Source: Talpa occidentalis
Lineage: Eukaryota > Chordata > Mammalia > Eulipotyphla > Talpidae
Direction: 5' to 3'
NCBI RefSeq assembly: GCF_014898055.3
Contig: NW_023600993.1
Span: 1,116,001-1,180,000 of the forward strand
Length of the DNA stretch: 64,000 nt
Below, in pieces: positions 46,831-58,870 of the stretch. Under the pieces are notes generated by a model. That model searched no databases and was not told the DNA's origin. It was given only the letters and a program-made list of their open reading frames with translations. The position numbers and the translations under genes are program-made. Positions within the stretch are counted from its first letter, which is position 1, and the number at the start of each line of letters is the position of its first letter.

Positions 46831-49800
46831 CACTCAGTGCCTGCTAGTACTTCTGTGTTAGATTCCTGTTGCTGTGAGACATCCCACCATACGTACAAGC
46901 ACTTACCCGTGCAGATCTGCTGGCTGGTGTCCTGGGCCAGGACCGGGTCCTCTGCTGGGGTGGTGATGCTCTGGGGAGGCTACCCTGGGCCCTTCCAAAT
47001 GGAAGCACTGCCCGCCCCCCCCCGCCCCAGGAAGTCTCTTCTAAAATCTCCCCTGCTAACAGCCTCCCCACCTTTGCCAGGATGCAGACCCGGCTGGTGT
47101 TGGTCCTTCATCTGCTCGTCTTACTCCTGGAGCCACCCCAGCCCGAAATCCCCTCTCTCGGCAGGGGCACGAGGAAGGGGTGTGCAGGGTATGTGTGTGG
47201 CGGGGCTGGGAGCTTGGCAGCCTCCCCCACCCTCCTCCGGGAGTGTTACTCTTGAGTAACCTCACAGGTCTACGAAGAGGATGAGAACGATGACTAAGGA
47301 GAACGAGCAAGAGTAACAGCAGTGGGGAGCTGTGTAATTAACAGTGATTCCTGGGTGATCTGGAGACCTTTGCTTGCACAGGTATTTACATCGTGTGTCT
47401 CTGCTTGTACGCCGTTTGGTTTCGGACTGATTTACCCGTATTTCACACGCCCTCAGTGTTGTCTCCTCAAGGAATCCAGCCCACTAGAACATCCAGGAAT
47501 CCAGCCACTAGCACTGTCATCTCACGGGGCCCTGGGTGTGGTCAGCGGCCGCGGGCACCCAGGACGCACAGGCCCCTCTGACACCTCGGGACTTAGAAAA
47601 GGCGCGCTCCCCATTTTTTTCTTTAGTTCACGTTAGTGGAGGGAGAGCACATGACGTTAAAAGAGTAATTTATAAAGGCACATGGAAATTTGACACGGCC
47701 ATCTGAGGAAGAGATTCTGCTTCTAATCATGATGTTGCCTTTTCTCCTCCTGCTTAGACATCATTAGCTACATATTTTCTGAATTCCAAATAGGCGTGTC
47801 TTATTTTTGGCGATAGAAAAAAAGTGCTAATGAGAAACCAGTCCTCCTGACCAGTTATGGAAATGTGTTTTCGTCCTGTGCACCCTGCCGTCCGCTTCCT
47901 GGCACACCTGGAACGCGCCCCGGTCATTTGTGAGGGCATCAGGGAGCGTTCGGGAAGTTGAGAATGGCCGTCTCGGATGTCAGGTGTTTGTTCCGGGAAT
48001 ACTAATAAAACCCAGTGACATATGCCAAGAGGGGTTGTTAGCAGCCATGGGGAAGTTACAGGAATATGCTTGAGAGAATAGCTATTTGGGGCAGTTTTCT
48101 TGGCTTCCTTTGACTTCTGTGGTCCCATCAGCCCCTAGTCTTGGTAACAGGTTCAAGTTTGGAGATGGAACTCTCGGGCCTTGTGACCAGCAGGTCTCAG
48201 GGAAATGTCTGCGAAAGCCCTGGCGTGAGAAATGTCCAGACGAGGCGGAAACCGCCTTTCCTCCCTCCCTCTCAGCGCTGTCAGCTCTGTGTGGGGCTCA
48301 CGGGGAGCGCGCGCATGAATGGTTTCCTTGACCCCTCGTTTTAAAATAATCAGTAGGCCTTCTGAGGTGACAGCTGAGCAAAAAAATAAGCAGCTCTCGC
48401 CCTGTTGGTAGAAGTTGGGTTACAGCATTTCTTCTTCTTGATCCATCGTGTGTTCATGTGTGCAGATTCCACAGTTCGCTGCACATTCTTGACTGGGGGC
48501 CCCACTGGGAAATAGGTAACGTGGCGTCCGTGAAGCCGTGCCAGGAAGGGCGACGCTCAGGCAGGGACGGCTGTCCCCCGGCGTCCGTCAGCTGCTGCTG
48601 CTGTACTCCCCTTCCACCGCTTGCTCTGCCATTAAGGAAACACTGCTAGGAAAGTGGGTGCAGACACCTCAGTTTCCCTGGCTGACTCTTGTTTGCTTGG
48701 GTTCGGCCAACCCCACTACAGGGGGCAGTTCCGTGGTGAGGGCCGGTCAGCGCTGTGCCTGTTGGCAGGGGTCTGGCCAGTGCTCGGCCTCTGGCCACTG
48801 CCGGGGTGGTTCATGCTGGCGTGGCGATGTCGGGAGAGGCAGGCGCACGGTGCTGGCACTGCAAGCCTGCCCCCGCGTCCAGGCCGTACGGCCAGGTGAG
48901 GGCGGTGGGTCCCAAAGCCGGTGTCTCTCGAGAAATGATGGCGCTTGCTCTCTCCCCAGCGTGGTTTAATGGGGAGACGCTCCTGGTGAGGTTTATGACT
49001 TTCGCTTATGGGTCAGCCCCAGTGGAGCTGCAGCGGATGTCCGTCCAGATGGACGTTCAGCAACACATCACAGTCTTGATGTCACCGTTAGAACTTCTCT
49101 GTCTCTGTTTCGGGACCTTTTTATTGCTTTACTAATTTGTCACATGTTCATATTCTCTAAATATTTTTCCAGAAATTCTGAGGAGATATCTGTATCGGCA
49201 AAAATTAAAATTGCTGTCTTACTTTTCCTGCCTTTCTTCGGACTTCCCATTGGAGATGTTCCATGGATGTGGGCGAGACGGGGGAAGGGATACAGAAGGT
49301 GTTCTCTGGAAGTAAGATGGTGCTGCTTGTGAGAATGTTCAAATCACTCTGATTTTATCACAGCTCTGTAGTAAAACGTTGCCTCCTTTCCTGGGTTAAC
49401 TTGTAGGTGTGAAGTGACTGAGGAATAAAAGCCCGTCCCCGGAGGCCAGCCCCATGCCCAGGCTGCTGACGGGGGCTGAGTCCTCGCAGGCGCGCCCGGC
49501 TCGGTGCGTGTGTCTGACGACCGGGCTTGTCTTCCCCAGCACTGAGCAAGGTCGGTCATGTGTGAAGTCATCAGTCTGTTGTCTGAGGACTCCAGAAAAC
49601 AGGTCTTGAAGGGCTCCTACTCTGCCTGTACCCCTGCGTGCTGGGGAAGCTGATGGGAACCGTTGCTTTCTTGTCCTTCAGAGACAGTCATGTTCACAAA
49701 GAAGAGCAAACGGTGTCTGCCGACGACAGGCCCAGACCCGGTGCTCGCGTGGTCACCTCTAGCAGCGAACGTGGTCACAGCCAGTAGGTCAGGTCAGGAG

Positions 49801-49975
49801 GACATTCCTGGCATTTGGAGTGACTCGATGGACTTCTCTAAACTGGAGCTCAGCATGTAGATAACCGTGATCCTCCACGTGTTGCGTGCCGGGCGTCTGG
49901 TCTGTAGGCATAGGTGGAATTTGCTTCATTTGTCAGTGTTTTGAAACAAGTTTAAATTCCCGCAATTCCTGCTGC
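46831..49975. other. unique sequence, no gene recognised
   Basis: Mixed composition. 47,640-47,850 is AT-rich. An imperfect 24-bp duplication containing GGAATCCAGCC lies at 47,470-47,512. An exon-like segment at 49,682-49,783 is weak (see findings). Frames in 48,450-49,135 overlap and lack domains. Confidence 0.35.
47470..47512. repeat. imperfect tandem duplication
   Basis: AGGAATCCAGCC(C)ACTAG occurs twice about 24 bp apart, with AACATCC between. One C differs. Confidence 0.65.
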
Positions 49976-49979
49976 CTTG

Positions 49980-50290
49980 AACTTTTTCTGCCAATAGAGT
50001 GAGCAGTAAAATGACTTCAGGCAAGACTAGCTTTGTTTTCTTTTAAAGTTTTTACTTCTGATGGATGTTGATGTTACGTTATTTATGAGAACGGAGATCA
50101 GAAAGTAAAATGTGATAATGCAATGTTTTGGTCAACAAAACAAAGCAAAAATTGTCCTGACAGATGGCTTAAACCGTAATTCCAGCATTTCTTTGATCAA
50201 TCACTTGGTAAATTCACTGCTCAAGAGCTGTGCTCGCTGCTCTTTATTTAATTGAATTACTTCCTTGAAGCAGAATCTGACTTCCTGCTA
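49980..50290. other. AT-rich block, conserved-element-like
   Basis: 310 bp of AT-rich, repeat-free DNA in a GC-rich setting, with TTGATCAATCACTTGG, GATAATGCAATG and ATTTAATTGAATTACTTCC. These resemble HNF1-, C/EBP- and homeodomain-type words. It is a candidate regulatory element by composition only. Confidence 0.25.
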
Positions 50291-50700
50291 CTAATCTCCC
50301 TTCAGAGCAGTGGGGTTGGCGTGAGGCGCTGAGCCGCTTGCTAATGTGACGCTTCCGATTATCCTTCTCCCCGCAGGGTGGATGCGCAGCTTGTTGCTTC
50401 CGGATGTCTCCTGTTGAGGAAGTCTCCCTGACTATTAGCGAAGGCTGTCGTATTTTTTTCTGTCTCCGGAAGTGCTTAGAAAGTTGCTTCCTGGAAAGTG
50501 AAAAGCGGACTGAGAGGTCCGCGGCTGTGACTGGAGGCCGCCCTGCTGCCCTGGGGAGGGCTCGCCTCCCCCTCACCTGCGCGGCCCCTGCCCCGTCTTG
50601 CCTGCCCCACACTCGCCGAGCCAGCGCATCCCACAGCAGCCTCTCGGATGCTTCTGGCACTGCCGTCTCCCGCGGCACAGACGCGTTGCAGTTCCATCTC
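50291..50700. other. unique sequence with an acceptor-like site
   Basis: TTATCCTTCTCCCCGCAG ends at 50,378 and is a good acceptor sequence by eye, but no donor follows within about 100 bp and no conserved frame is seen. The rest is GC-rich and unrecognised. Confidence 0.3.
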
Positions 50701-50830
50701 ATGGCTAAGCCTGAGTTCCTGACCTTTCAGCATTTTTATTCTTGTTTATTCACATACTGATCCGCACATTTCTGCCGTGGGAATGTGGGATGGATGAGGG
50801 CAGAGACCCCGTCTGTCGCCCTGACCTGTC
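50700..50830 (+). repeat. possible L2 relic
   Basis: 'tgggatggatgagggcagagaccccgtctgtc', followed by 'ctgccaagccc', resembles the L2 3' phrase (AAGCTCCATGAGGGCAGGGACTTTGTCTGT). Short and diverged. Confidence 0.4.
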
Positions 50831-52940
50831 TGCCAAGCCCTCTGGGTTCTGCCAACTGTGGGGCTCTGGAGGGGAAGCGCCGTCACCGGGCAGCAGAGCG
50901 ACGCGTGGATGCGCAGGGGCGTGCGTGGTGCCCGCTGGCCTCGCGGCACGTGGGTAACAACCTGCAGGGCCTGCTTTCTTCCGGGGCATCCACACTGTTT
51001 GCCATGTGGGGGTACTGGTCTGGGGGGACGACTCCCGGAGCTGGAGGCTGAGATCCAGGACCGTGGGCGGCCCTCTCACCCCTCAGCTGTGAGCCCAGGC
51101 ACCCTCCCACCTCTGGCCGAGTCTGCCCAGCGCCCGCTGTGCCACCCCTCTGAGAGCCTGGACTGGGTGCGCCCGCCAGATGCCATCTGCTTTTCCAAGT
51201 GTCCGGTGTGAGGTCGTGTCAAGATGCTGGGGCACGGGGCTCCGGGGAGGCTGGTGCCCAGGAGAGGCACGGGGGTATCTTCTCAGACCCTTTCTACTAC
51301 TTCATTTTAAGCTGCTTGTTGCGGTTGCCCTCAGGGGCGAGGCTGGGCTGCAGCAGCTTCAGGCCATGCCTGGACGTTGCCAGCCTGGGCTGGCTTAGGT
51401 GCGCCCATCAGACAGGCTGGAGGCGGCTGACACCCTTCCCTGTGGCTGCCCAAGGTTGCGGCCAAGCAGAGCAGCAGATTCCTGAGCACCTGTGCGGGAC
51501 GTGTGTGAGCGACTGTTTCTTGCCCGCCTGGGCCTCCCGCTGAGCCCGCTTCCCAGGTCACGGCCCCTCTTTCCAGTGCCGTCTGCATCACGTAATTTGG
51601 GAGCCACAGGCTTGTATTTTTCCAGCTTGACTGTGCGCTGCAGGCTGCTTGGTCCATGTCCTCTCTGCCTGCAGCCTTATTCCAGGCAAAGTCCTGGCTG
51701 GAGTGAGGCCGTGGCCGTGTGGGCAGAGGAGTCCTCCAGGCCGAGGAGTCCTCACCCCGGGCGCCGCGGGGTATGCAGGTAGGTGGGGGCCTGTTGCGGT
51801 TCCTGGCTGATTTTACTTTGCAGGCGTGTTTCTCTGCACTATCCAGGTGACCATCAGTTCAGGCCCGTGAGCACGCTCAGTAGCACAGATTTTCCAGACA
51901 TGTTGAGGGTATGACTTGGCCACACGAGAGAGGCCAGAAGAGCAGCAGCTGAGAGGCAGTCCCGGCTGCTCTCCTGTGGCGTGGCGCACCTGTGCGGGCT
52001 GCGGCTTCATTGAGGCGTGGCATTGGGGACCGGGGGGCTGTCGTGGTGAGGAGAGGTTCCCCCTGCTCTGGCTGCAGTGCCCATGCATCCCTGTGGAGAG
52101 GGCTGCGGTCAGCTCCGCCCAGAGCTCTGTCCTGGGGAGGAGCTGCGTGGTGCATCCCCTGCAGACATCCATCTGATGGCGTCCTGCAGTCAGCACAAGG
52201 CACTGCGGAGGAGGCGGGGGCTCCGTGGGAGCAGGGAGCGCCGGGGAGACCAGCCTGCGACACTGGTCCCAGCTCAGCCGAGGGTGTGTGCATTGAGGGC
52301 GCCCTGGAGAGGGCACTTCTGCTTCTCTTCGATGAGAAACGTGACTAACGGGAGACTGGTTGTCATGGGTTCACTCCTCAGACCCCCTGGCCGTCCACAG
52401 GGGTGTCTGTGGAGAGTGCGGTCAGATTCCTGGCAGCAGTGGGGCTCCCCACTTCTCACTGCCCGGCGCGGATGCCACCTGGACAACGGTTTTCAGAGTC
52501 AGTGTTTCAGAGTGCCTGGGGGGTAATTCTCGGTGCGAGTGCTCCTGTGAAGCCTGCTTCTTTCATACTGGGCTCTTACAGCTTCCTGCCTCCTCCTTGA
52601 AAGAACCAACCTGCCCCACAGGAGGCAGAGCCAGTCCCCGGGTGGAGCTGGGAGGAGGAGCTGCTGGAGGGAGCGAGGCTCGTGCTCTGGGGCCCTCCGT
52701 CCTGGGACCGAGTTAGCTCAGTGTGTCATTCAGCGGGCGGGGCTGCTGGAGAATGAGCACTGCCTCCGTGCCTTCGGCTCTTTGGTACAGAGCCGCGCTG
52801 CTCTGTGGAATGTTTCAGAAGCATCGCGGCACTGGGGCTTCTCAGAAGCAGAAGAGCGAAGGTGGCAGCAACAGCCCAAGCCTCACTTGAGGCTTTTGTG
52901 CAGCCAAGGAGCCGGGTCCTGGGACCACACCTGGAGCTGA
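50831..52940. other. GC-rich unique sequence, no gene recognised
   Basis: Long frames lie on both strands (for example 51,813-52,316 minus and 52,077-52,526 plus) and overlap one another. None has a domain or compositional sign of a real protein. A short GAGGAGTCCTC duplication lies at 51,726-51,752. Confidence 0.35.
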
Positions 52941-52943
52941 AAC

Positions 52944-52985
52944 TGAGGCATCATTTTCGCTGAAAATGAGGCATCATTTTCGCTG
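52944..52985. repeat. tandem duplication, 23-bp period
   Basis: TGAGGCATCATTTTCGCTG occurs at 52,944-52,962 and again at 52,967-52,985, separated by AAAA. The two 19-bp copies are identical. Confidence 0.9.
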
Positions 52986-53640
52986 TTCCCCAAAGGCAAG
53001 CCGCTGAGGCAGCGCCCCCATTGTGGAATTTAAATGAAGAGTCAAAGCCATTTCTTGGCGCCTGCCTTGTTTCAAACAAACAGATGGCGCCAGGGGAGCT
53101 CCTGTGCTGGGCCGTGAAGCGCTCCTGGTGTTGGGCCTGGCCTGCGCCGGGGAGATAGCGCTCACCTTCCCCCGGCTCCCGCGCCGCTGGGCGGAGGCTG
53201 GCGAGGCATGTGGCAGCCACTGAAAGAAGCGTTTCCTGAGGTGACCCGCCTTCGCTCGAGGAGTGATGAGGCCTCCTTTGAATCGACCCGAGTGTGTGTA
53301 CAAGAAGCTTGGGTGTCTCCTCTGCGCATGGGAGGGGGCTTTTGCACACAGCCACTTTCTTTCCTGACAAAGAAATTCATACTGGAGACAAATCAGCAAT
53401 TTCACAGCTGGTTTGTGAAGTCCTAAAGCAACGCGCACAGTCAGGGCAGGGAGCCTCATCTGGGATGAAAGGAGGATTTGAATTGCATCCCGGTTTCCAA
53501 CTGGATATTGCTGCACGGCCTGCGACGCGGCAGACACGCCACATGTGGCACAGACAACCCTCTCCGCTGCACCCGTGAGCTTCGTGAGAAAGCACAGGTT
53601 GAAAGCACGGGGTCAGGCTGGATGGAGATGATGATTCTCC
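52986..53640. other. unique sequence, nothing recognised
   Basis: Balanced to GC-rich. A minus-strand frame (52,974-53,537, 187 codons) is open but overlaps plus-strand frames and has no recognised domain. Confidence 0.35.
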
Positions 53641-55110
53641 CTGCTTGCCTCCTCTTCGCCGGCGGACTCCTCTGAGGCCGCCCTGAACGCTGCATGAGAC
53701 GGTCTGAGTTCCCGGTGGCCGCTAGGCTGCTGCCTTCGGGGCTCCCTCTGCACGTCCTGAGGCGGCTCTGCGGCTCAGGTGCCTCCAGGCCCCCGGGGCT
53801 GCTGGGGAAGGCCGGTGGGTTTCTGTGTCTGGTCCTGTCCTCCAGGCCCTGTTGGCTCTCTGGGGTGGGGGTGGGGGTGAAGGAATGTGACCCCGTTGGA
53901 GCCAGAGCTGAGGCTGCAGTCGGGACCATGCGGGCTGGGAGGCTCCAGGCTGCTCAAGGCGGGGGTCAGGTTTGAGCCGGTCAGGAGCGCTCAAGTCACC
54001 CTTCTGGGAAGGGAGGGCGTGTCCACGAACGGGGCAGACTCTCGCAGTCTGATGGGCGCCCTTCCCGCCCCTCCTCGGCACCCTCTTCCTTCCTCGCGGC
54101 GCGAGTAGAGTTGGCACTCGCTTTCAGTTGGGACGTTAGTAACAGCACGCTTTGGCGGGCCCGGTATTCTCGCGGTCGCAGCTCCGCTGAAAGTGGAAGA
54201 TCAGGGTTAAGAAATCTCCAGGGGAGTCATCCACGGGCCACGACATCAACGCCCCACCTCCCGTCTTTACCTGTTCAGCTGCTTGAGGGCAGACTGTGCC
54301 CCTTCTCTGCGGGGCCTGCTGCCTGGGGGGCCGGCAGTAGCCCACGGCGGTCGGGAGTGGCTCCGCTGTGCGAATTTGACTCCACTGACGTGCGCTCTGT
54401 CTGTGCCTGCCTCCGCCTGGAGGAGGGCGGACTCATCTCGGGCCCTGTCCGTCATTTCTACAGTCAGCAGCCCCGCTCCCTGCCACAGCGCGCCGGCGGC
54501 ATCGTGCTCAGGGCGTCCGTTACCTGCAGGGGCCAAGCTGCCCAGCTGCCCCCGGATGGCCGCCTGTCCCGGCGCCCTGTGACCGGCCGGCTCAGTGGGT
54601 ATCTGTCAGGGTGTCTGCCGCCGTGCTGCTGCTGCTGGCTCTGGACCACCTTGAGATCTCCATCCAGACGGGGTGCTGGTGTGGCTGGCGCCAGGCCAGC
54701 GACGTGTCCGGAGGTGCCCTCCAGACGCAGGTGGGCTCGCACGGGCACCCGAGAACCGGCCCTGGGCGGCCTTGGTCCAGTCATTGGTGGGCTCGGTGGT
54801 GTTTGCAAATGTTCATGACATTAAATTGAATTGGTGTTTCGGGCAAGGGGGCGGCCTGCTAATGAGCGTGTTTGTATTCCGGGGACGGCTCCGTTCTCGG
54901 GGGGTTCCTCCGGGACCCCCCAGCATGCACCCTGCGGCTCCCGGTGGCTGCTTGCTTCAGGGCCTGGCGCCGGAGCCAGTCGGTGCTGGAAGAACATCAG
55001 AGGAGCTGGCGAGACGCCCTCCCCACGTCAGGCCCAGGCCCCTTTTCGGCTGCCGTCAGGGACCAGCTGGAGGGGAGGGAGGGCATGAATGACAGCGTCT
55101 GCAGGATCAC
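53641..55110. other. CpG-rich region with an AT-rich core
   Basis: CpG-rich stretches at 53,660-53,820, 54,030-54,190 and 54,470-54,780 flank a compact AT-rich piece at 54,790-54,870 (TTTGCAAATGTTCATGACATTAAATTG). The plus-strand frame 54,111-54,818 (235 codons) has no domain and is matched by antisense frames. It is possibly regulatory DNA; no promoter or exon is proved. Confidence 0.28.
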
Positions 55111-56055
55111 GCCCAGGCGCTGCACCCGGAGAGGGCAGGCTCTGCGGGGTCACCCTGTGTAAACACACCGTTTGGCTCTAAGGGTGGGGCCGGGGCCAGA
55201 GTACTGGTTATGCCCTCTGCACCCCAACTTCTCCCACTTTGAGAGATGCACCTCAGCCCTGGGAGCCTTCCTGGGACAGTTAGTTCCGTCCATGTCCACA
55301 GACAGAGACCAGGAAGAAGGAAGACAAAGGTTTCTCTGTGGCCACTTTCTAGTGCTAACCCTGCGATTTCCAATGGTGCTATTTGCTTCAGTTGCCCCTC
55401 TCTGACAGGTGAGCAGTTGGGGGCAGAGAGATGATGTCACTGCGGAAAGGCGCGGTGAGTAACATCCCCACCTGGGGCCTCTGCGCCTGGAGGGGCCGAC
55501 CCTGACCCAGCGGGTCCTGCTGCCCATCGCTCCTCGCCAGCCTCCTCCTGGAGCGTGGGGCCAGCGTCCTGCGCTGGCTGGGCAGCTCGCAGGGGCAGCT
55601 GCCTGCTCTCTCCCGAGGGATCATCTTTGCACTTGAATGCCTGGTTTTCTCTTCAGAAATCTGCATGTTTAAACAGGCCATGTCTTGGGGGCTTAGGGAC
55701 CTGTCTGCCTTTGGTGAGGTGCCCTCGCAGCGGGAGTGCAGATGGCGGAGAAATAGCACACCCGCGCCTTACCTTAGACGGTCTCTAGGCTGAGCTCGGA
55801 TTCAACAGAAACTGCAGGTGTCTGCACCTTCCTTCCTCCTCGAATGGAGTAACGAAACCTCATCTATCCTGCTAATCTCCTGGTGCTGAGACGGAGTGGG
55901 AGAGAGAGAAACCTGCTTACTCCTGAGTCCCCACCTTGGTCTCCTGGCCACCAGGGTAAATAGAACGTGTGCTTGGCTGAGCCTCGTGACTGACGGACGT
56001 GCCCGTCGTGTTCTGTCAGGACCATGGCCTCGAGCCATGGAGCTGGGGCCAGTTT
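55111..56055. other. unique sequence, nothing recognised
   Basis: GC-rich to balanced, with overlapping chance frames on both strands and no named repeat. Confidence 0.4.
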
Positions 56056-56059
56056 CTGA

Positions 56060-56205
56060 CCGCAGCCACCCGCTGCACCGTCCCGCAGTGCGTCGTCTTG
56101 CTCTGCCTTAGACTGTCCATCTGTGAAATGGGCATAATAACAGCACCTGCATCAAAGGTTTATTACGAAGATGAATTAATATTTGTAATGTGCTGTGTGT
56201 AATTA
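56060..56205 (+). repeat. MIR relic
   Basis: 'gtccatctgtgaaatgggcataataacagcacctgcatcaaaggtttattacgaagatgaattaat' matches the MIR 3' part (CATCTGTAAAATGGGGATAATAATAGTACCTACCTCATAGGGTTGTTGTGAGGATTAAATGAG). Confidence 0.9.
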
Positions 56206-56540
56206 TTCTCCATTATTGTTTTAATAAGAAAATCAGTGGCTGGATTACCTTGCTAAGGGAAAGAATGGCCTGACCCCAGAGGGCTAGCCAGCTCAGACGT
56301 CTTCTACCGGTATCCTCCTGCTGAGCCGTCAGCCTGGCTGTGCGGGCTGCGGGTGGGGGGACATGGGATTAGGTTTTTTGGACTGTAGGTCTTGAGATCG
56401 TGAGAAAACTGTCTTCCTCTTGAGCATCTGACCTCATACCCCCACCTGAGCTCTGTTTTTAATGAGCAAATGTTGGCAGCTCAGACTCATGTCATGTGAC
56501 TACTCTCTGTGTCAGGGTCCTGGGTAGTGGTTAGAGACTA
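56206..56540. other. unique sequence, nothing recognised
   Basis: Balanced DNA between a MIR and an old L1-like stretch. No gene or named repeat is seen. Confidence 0.4.
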
Positions 56541-56900
56541 ATATACAAGGAACACTAAAAAGGGAATAAAATTATGTTTTTGAAGGACATTGGAAAATAT
56601 GGGAATGTGTTCACAAGACGTCACAAGAGAAAACAAGTTAGCAGGTTACAAAGCTGATTTCAGAATAATTTTGAATTTGTGATCATCAAAGAATTTCAAA
56701 GTCATGAAAATGTTACTGCACTGTTTTAATCCTATGATAAATTTCAATGTGTGCTTTCTTGATTTGGCCTTAGCACTTCCCAAAAGGAAGAGTTACTTTG
56801 CATGGTTCTCTTTCTCCGATTATAAAAGTAATAATGTTCTTTGCAGATATTTCAAGTCAAACAGAAAAGTCTGTCAGGGTTGTTAAAATAGACTCACCTT
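56540..56900. repeat. possible old L1 3'UTR relic
   Basis: The AT-rich stretch contains 'agttagcaggttacaaagctga' and 'gattataaaagtaataatgttctttgcag ... tcaaacagaaaagtct'. These recall words found in ancient L1M 3'UTRs (AGCAGGTTACAAAACAGTATG; ATTACAAAAGTAATACATG ... ACAGAAAAGTA). Orientation and family are uncertain. Confidence 0.35.
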
Positions 56901-58740
56901 TACAGAGTGACCATTATGAAGCTTTGACAAAACTCTTTCCTCCAGATGCTTATCCGCGAGCTCCATCTGCATCACGTCTTTCCTTTTACCTGAGCGGGTT
57001 CTGTTGTCCACCCTTTCCAGGCCACGCTGTGGCGTGCACACCTCCGCCGACCGGCACCAGTGTCCCCCGGCCCCAGTGGACAGGCACACCCCGTCTCCCA
57101 CTGCAGCACAGGCGTGTGCTTGGGTTTTGTGTTGTCTTTTACACCCTGTGCGTGAGAGCTGCTGACGCTGGCAAACGTGCTGTGTGTCCAGGGGCTCTGG
57201 GAACACAGGCGTGGAAGCTGGATCCAGTGACCCCATTTTCTCTCTTTGTTCCATGTTTATGAGGTTGGGTGTCTTCATCGTCACCATGAACCTGCCATCT
57301 GGACAGTCTGATTCACTCACCCTGCAATGGTGATCACGCATGTATTGGAAGGAATATTGGGGAGATTCAGAAACATTTAGGGAGCTTTGCTCTCTGCCCT
57401 CCACGCTCACGCCTGGCAATTCCAGCTCATTCCTGGAGGCTGCTATGGAGCCTGGACCCACATCAGCATGTCTGAAAGCTCGGGGTCCAGTTGAGGACCC
57501 CACTGGGAACACAGGCTTTGTCGGTGGGGTGCTGGCAGAGTGCGTGCCCTGCCTTGATGGCCCTCAGGGACTCATGGTGTGTCTAGTGCCAGAGCCCACA
57601 GCACTCCAGGGAGGAGGTGGGATTACTTTAAAAAAAAAAAAATCAGTAAAGACTGTAAGTCTTCTCCTAGATGACCTAAACTGAGCATCAAAAATAAGAT
57701 CGTTAACCTGGAATCTTCCTCACTGGTCCATTTTACCTGCTTATAGGAAGTTGTATCATGCCCAGTGTAGGGTCCGGACTGGCCACAGTGCAGGTTTTTT
57801 GATCCCATGCAGACCGGGTAAAGGAGGAGTCAGAGTCCTCAGTGGTTTTTTGCAGGTCTTTTATTGGGGTTCACCAGGCATATGGCAGGCAGGAGTGCTG
57901 GCTGGGGGGCTGGGAGGCCAGCAAGTCTTTACTCTATCTGGGCTCTCTGGCGTTCATTCTGCTGCTTCTCGGCTTCTCTTTCGGCTTCTGCTGCTGCTGC
58001 TGGCGTCCCCGTGACGCCGCCCTTAAAAGCACAGTCTTAGCTCAGCTGAATCCCATCTACCTATGCCCACACCCTACTCCAGGTGCCCGCCATCAGGCAT
58101 GCATTCAGGACAAGGATCCATCATCTATCCTGATGGTGGAGGGGCAGAAAAGCCTGATATTTTCTTTACCCTACACACAGATTTTGAGATAGTCGCCAAA
58201 AGCTGAAATTTTATGAGGATTCTTAAAAAGAAATTGCAGGAGCAGCAGTAAACCATGATGCTGTTGATTGTCTACTGGATTTTTCAGTGACCACTTAAAA
58301 TGTAATTATTTTTCTATTGAGTTCTTTGTTTGCATTTTATAATGAATTTTAAGTGTAGCCGTCAGAGGGCTCTTCGGCGCTGCTCATCCGCCTACCCTGC
58401 AACCCCTCTTCCCCCACTTTGTGGTGTAAACAGGTGGAGACAACAGCAGGCTGAGTCTTTGGGCTGGTTTCCCACAGGTGGCTTACCTGGGGAGCTTGCC
58501 CCCCACACCCCGACTGGCCTCATTCCTGGGAACCTCTCCCAGAGGGTGAGTGTTTGAGTTGGTCTTTGGGGTGATGGTGCAGAGGGGGAACAGCCTCCCC
58601 TGACTGCAAGTCAGTGGCATGAATCTTGAAGTTTGTGGCCAGGAAATGGACCGGCGAGCTTGCGGATGAAGGAAGTCGGGATGCATCGGTGTGCATGTGG
58701 ATTCCTGCCGTCTGTTTTCCTCTTACACTAACACATACTG
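56901..58740. other. unique sequence, no gene recognised
   Basis: An A12 run lies at 57,631-57,642. CTGCTGCTGCTGCTGG at about 57,986-58,002 is a short CTG run. Frames on both strands have no recognised domain. Confidence 0.35.
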
Positions 58741-58870
58741 AGCCAGAGAGTGAGCCCTGGGCTTGGAGTGTAACAGCCTGACTGCAGCTGTGGCTCCGCT
58801 CTTCATTGTTCAGGTTAATTTCCCTCACGAAAGGTGGGGATGATAACACATCTCTGATGTGCTTCCGCCC
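58740..58870 (+). repeat. MIR relic
   Basis: 'gagccctgggcttggagtgtaacagcctgactgcagctgtggctccgctcttcattgttcaggttaatttccctcacgaaaggtggggatgataacac' has the MIR order (GGTTCAAATCCC ... TTAACCTCTCTG ... AAATGGGGATAATAATA) with heavy divergence. Confidence 0.6.

Noticed and set aside
50361..50378. Acceptor-like TTATCCTTCTCCCCGCAG suggesting an exon
   Set aside because: No donor at a plausible distance and no conserved-looking frame downstream; kept only as a note.
54111..54818. 235-codon plus-strand frame
   Set aside because: No recognised domain; antisense open frames overlap and the frame crosses CpG-rich and AT-rich parts without any codon-use signal.
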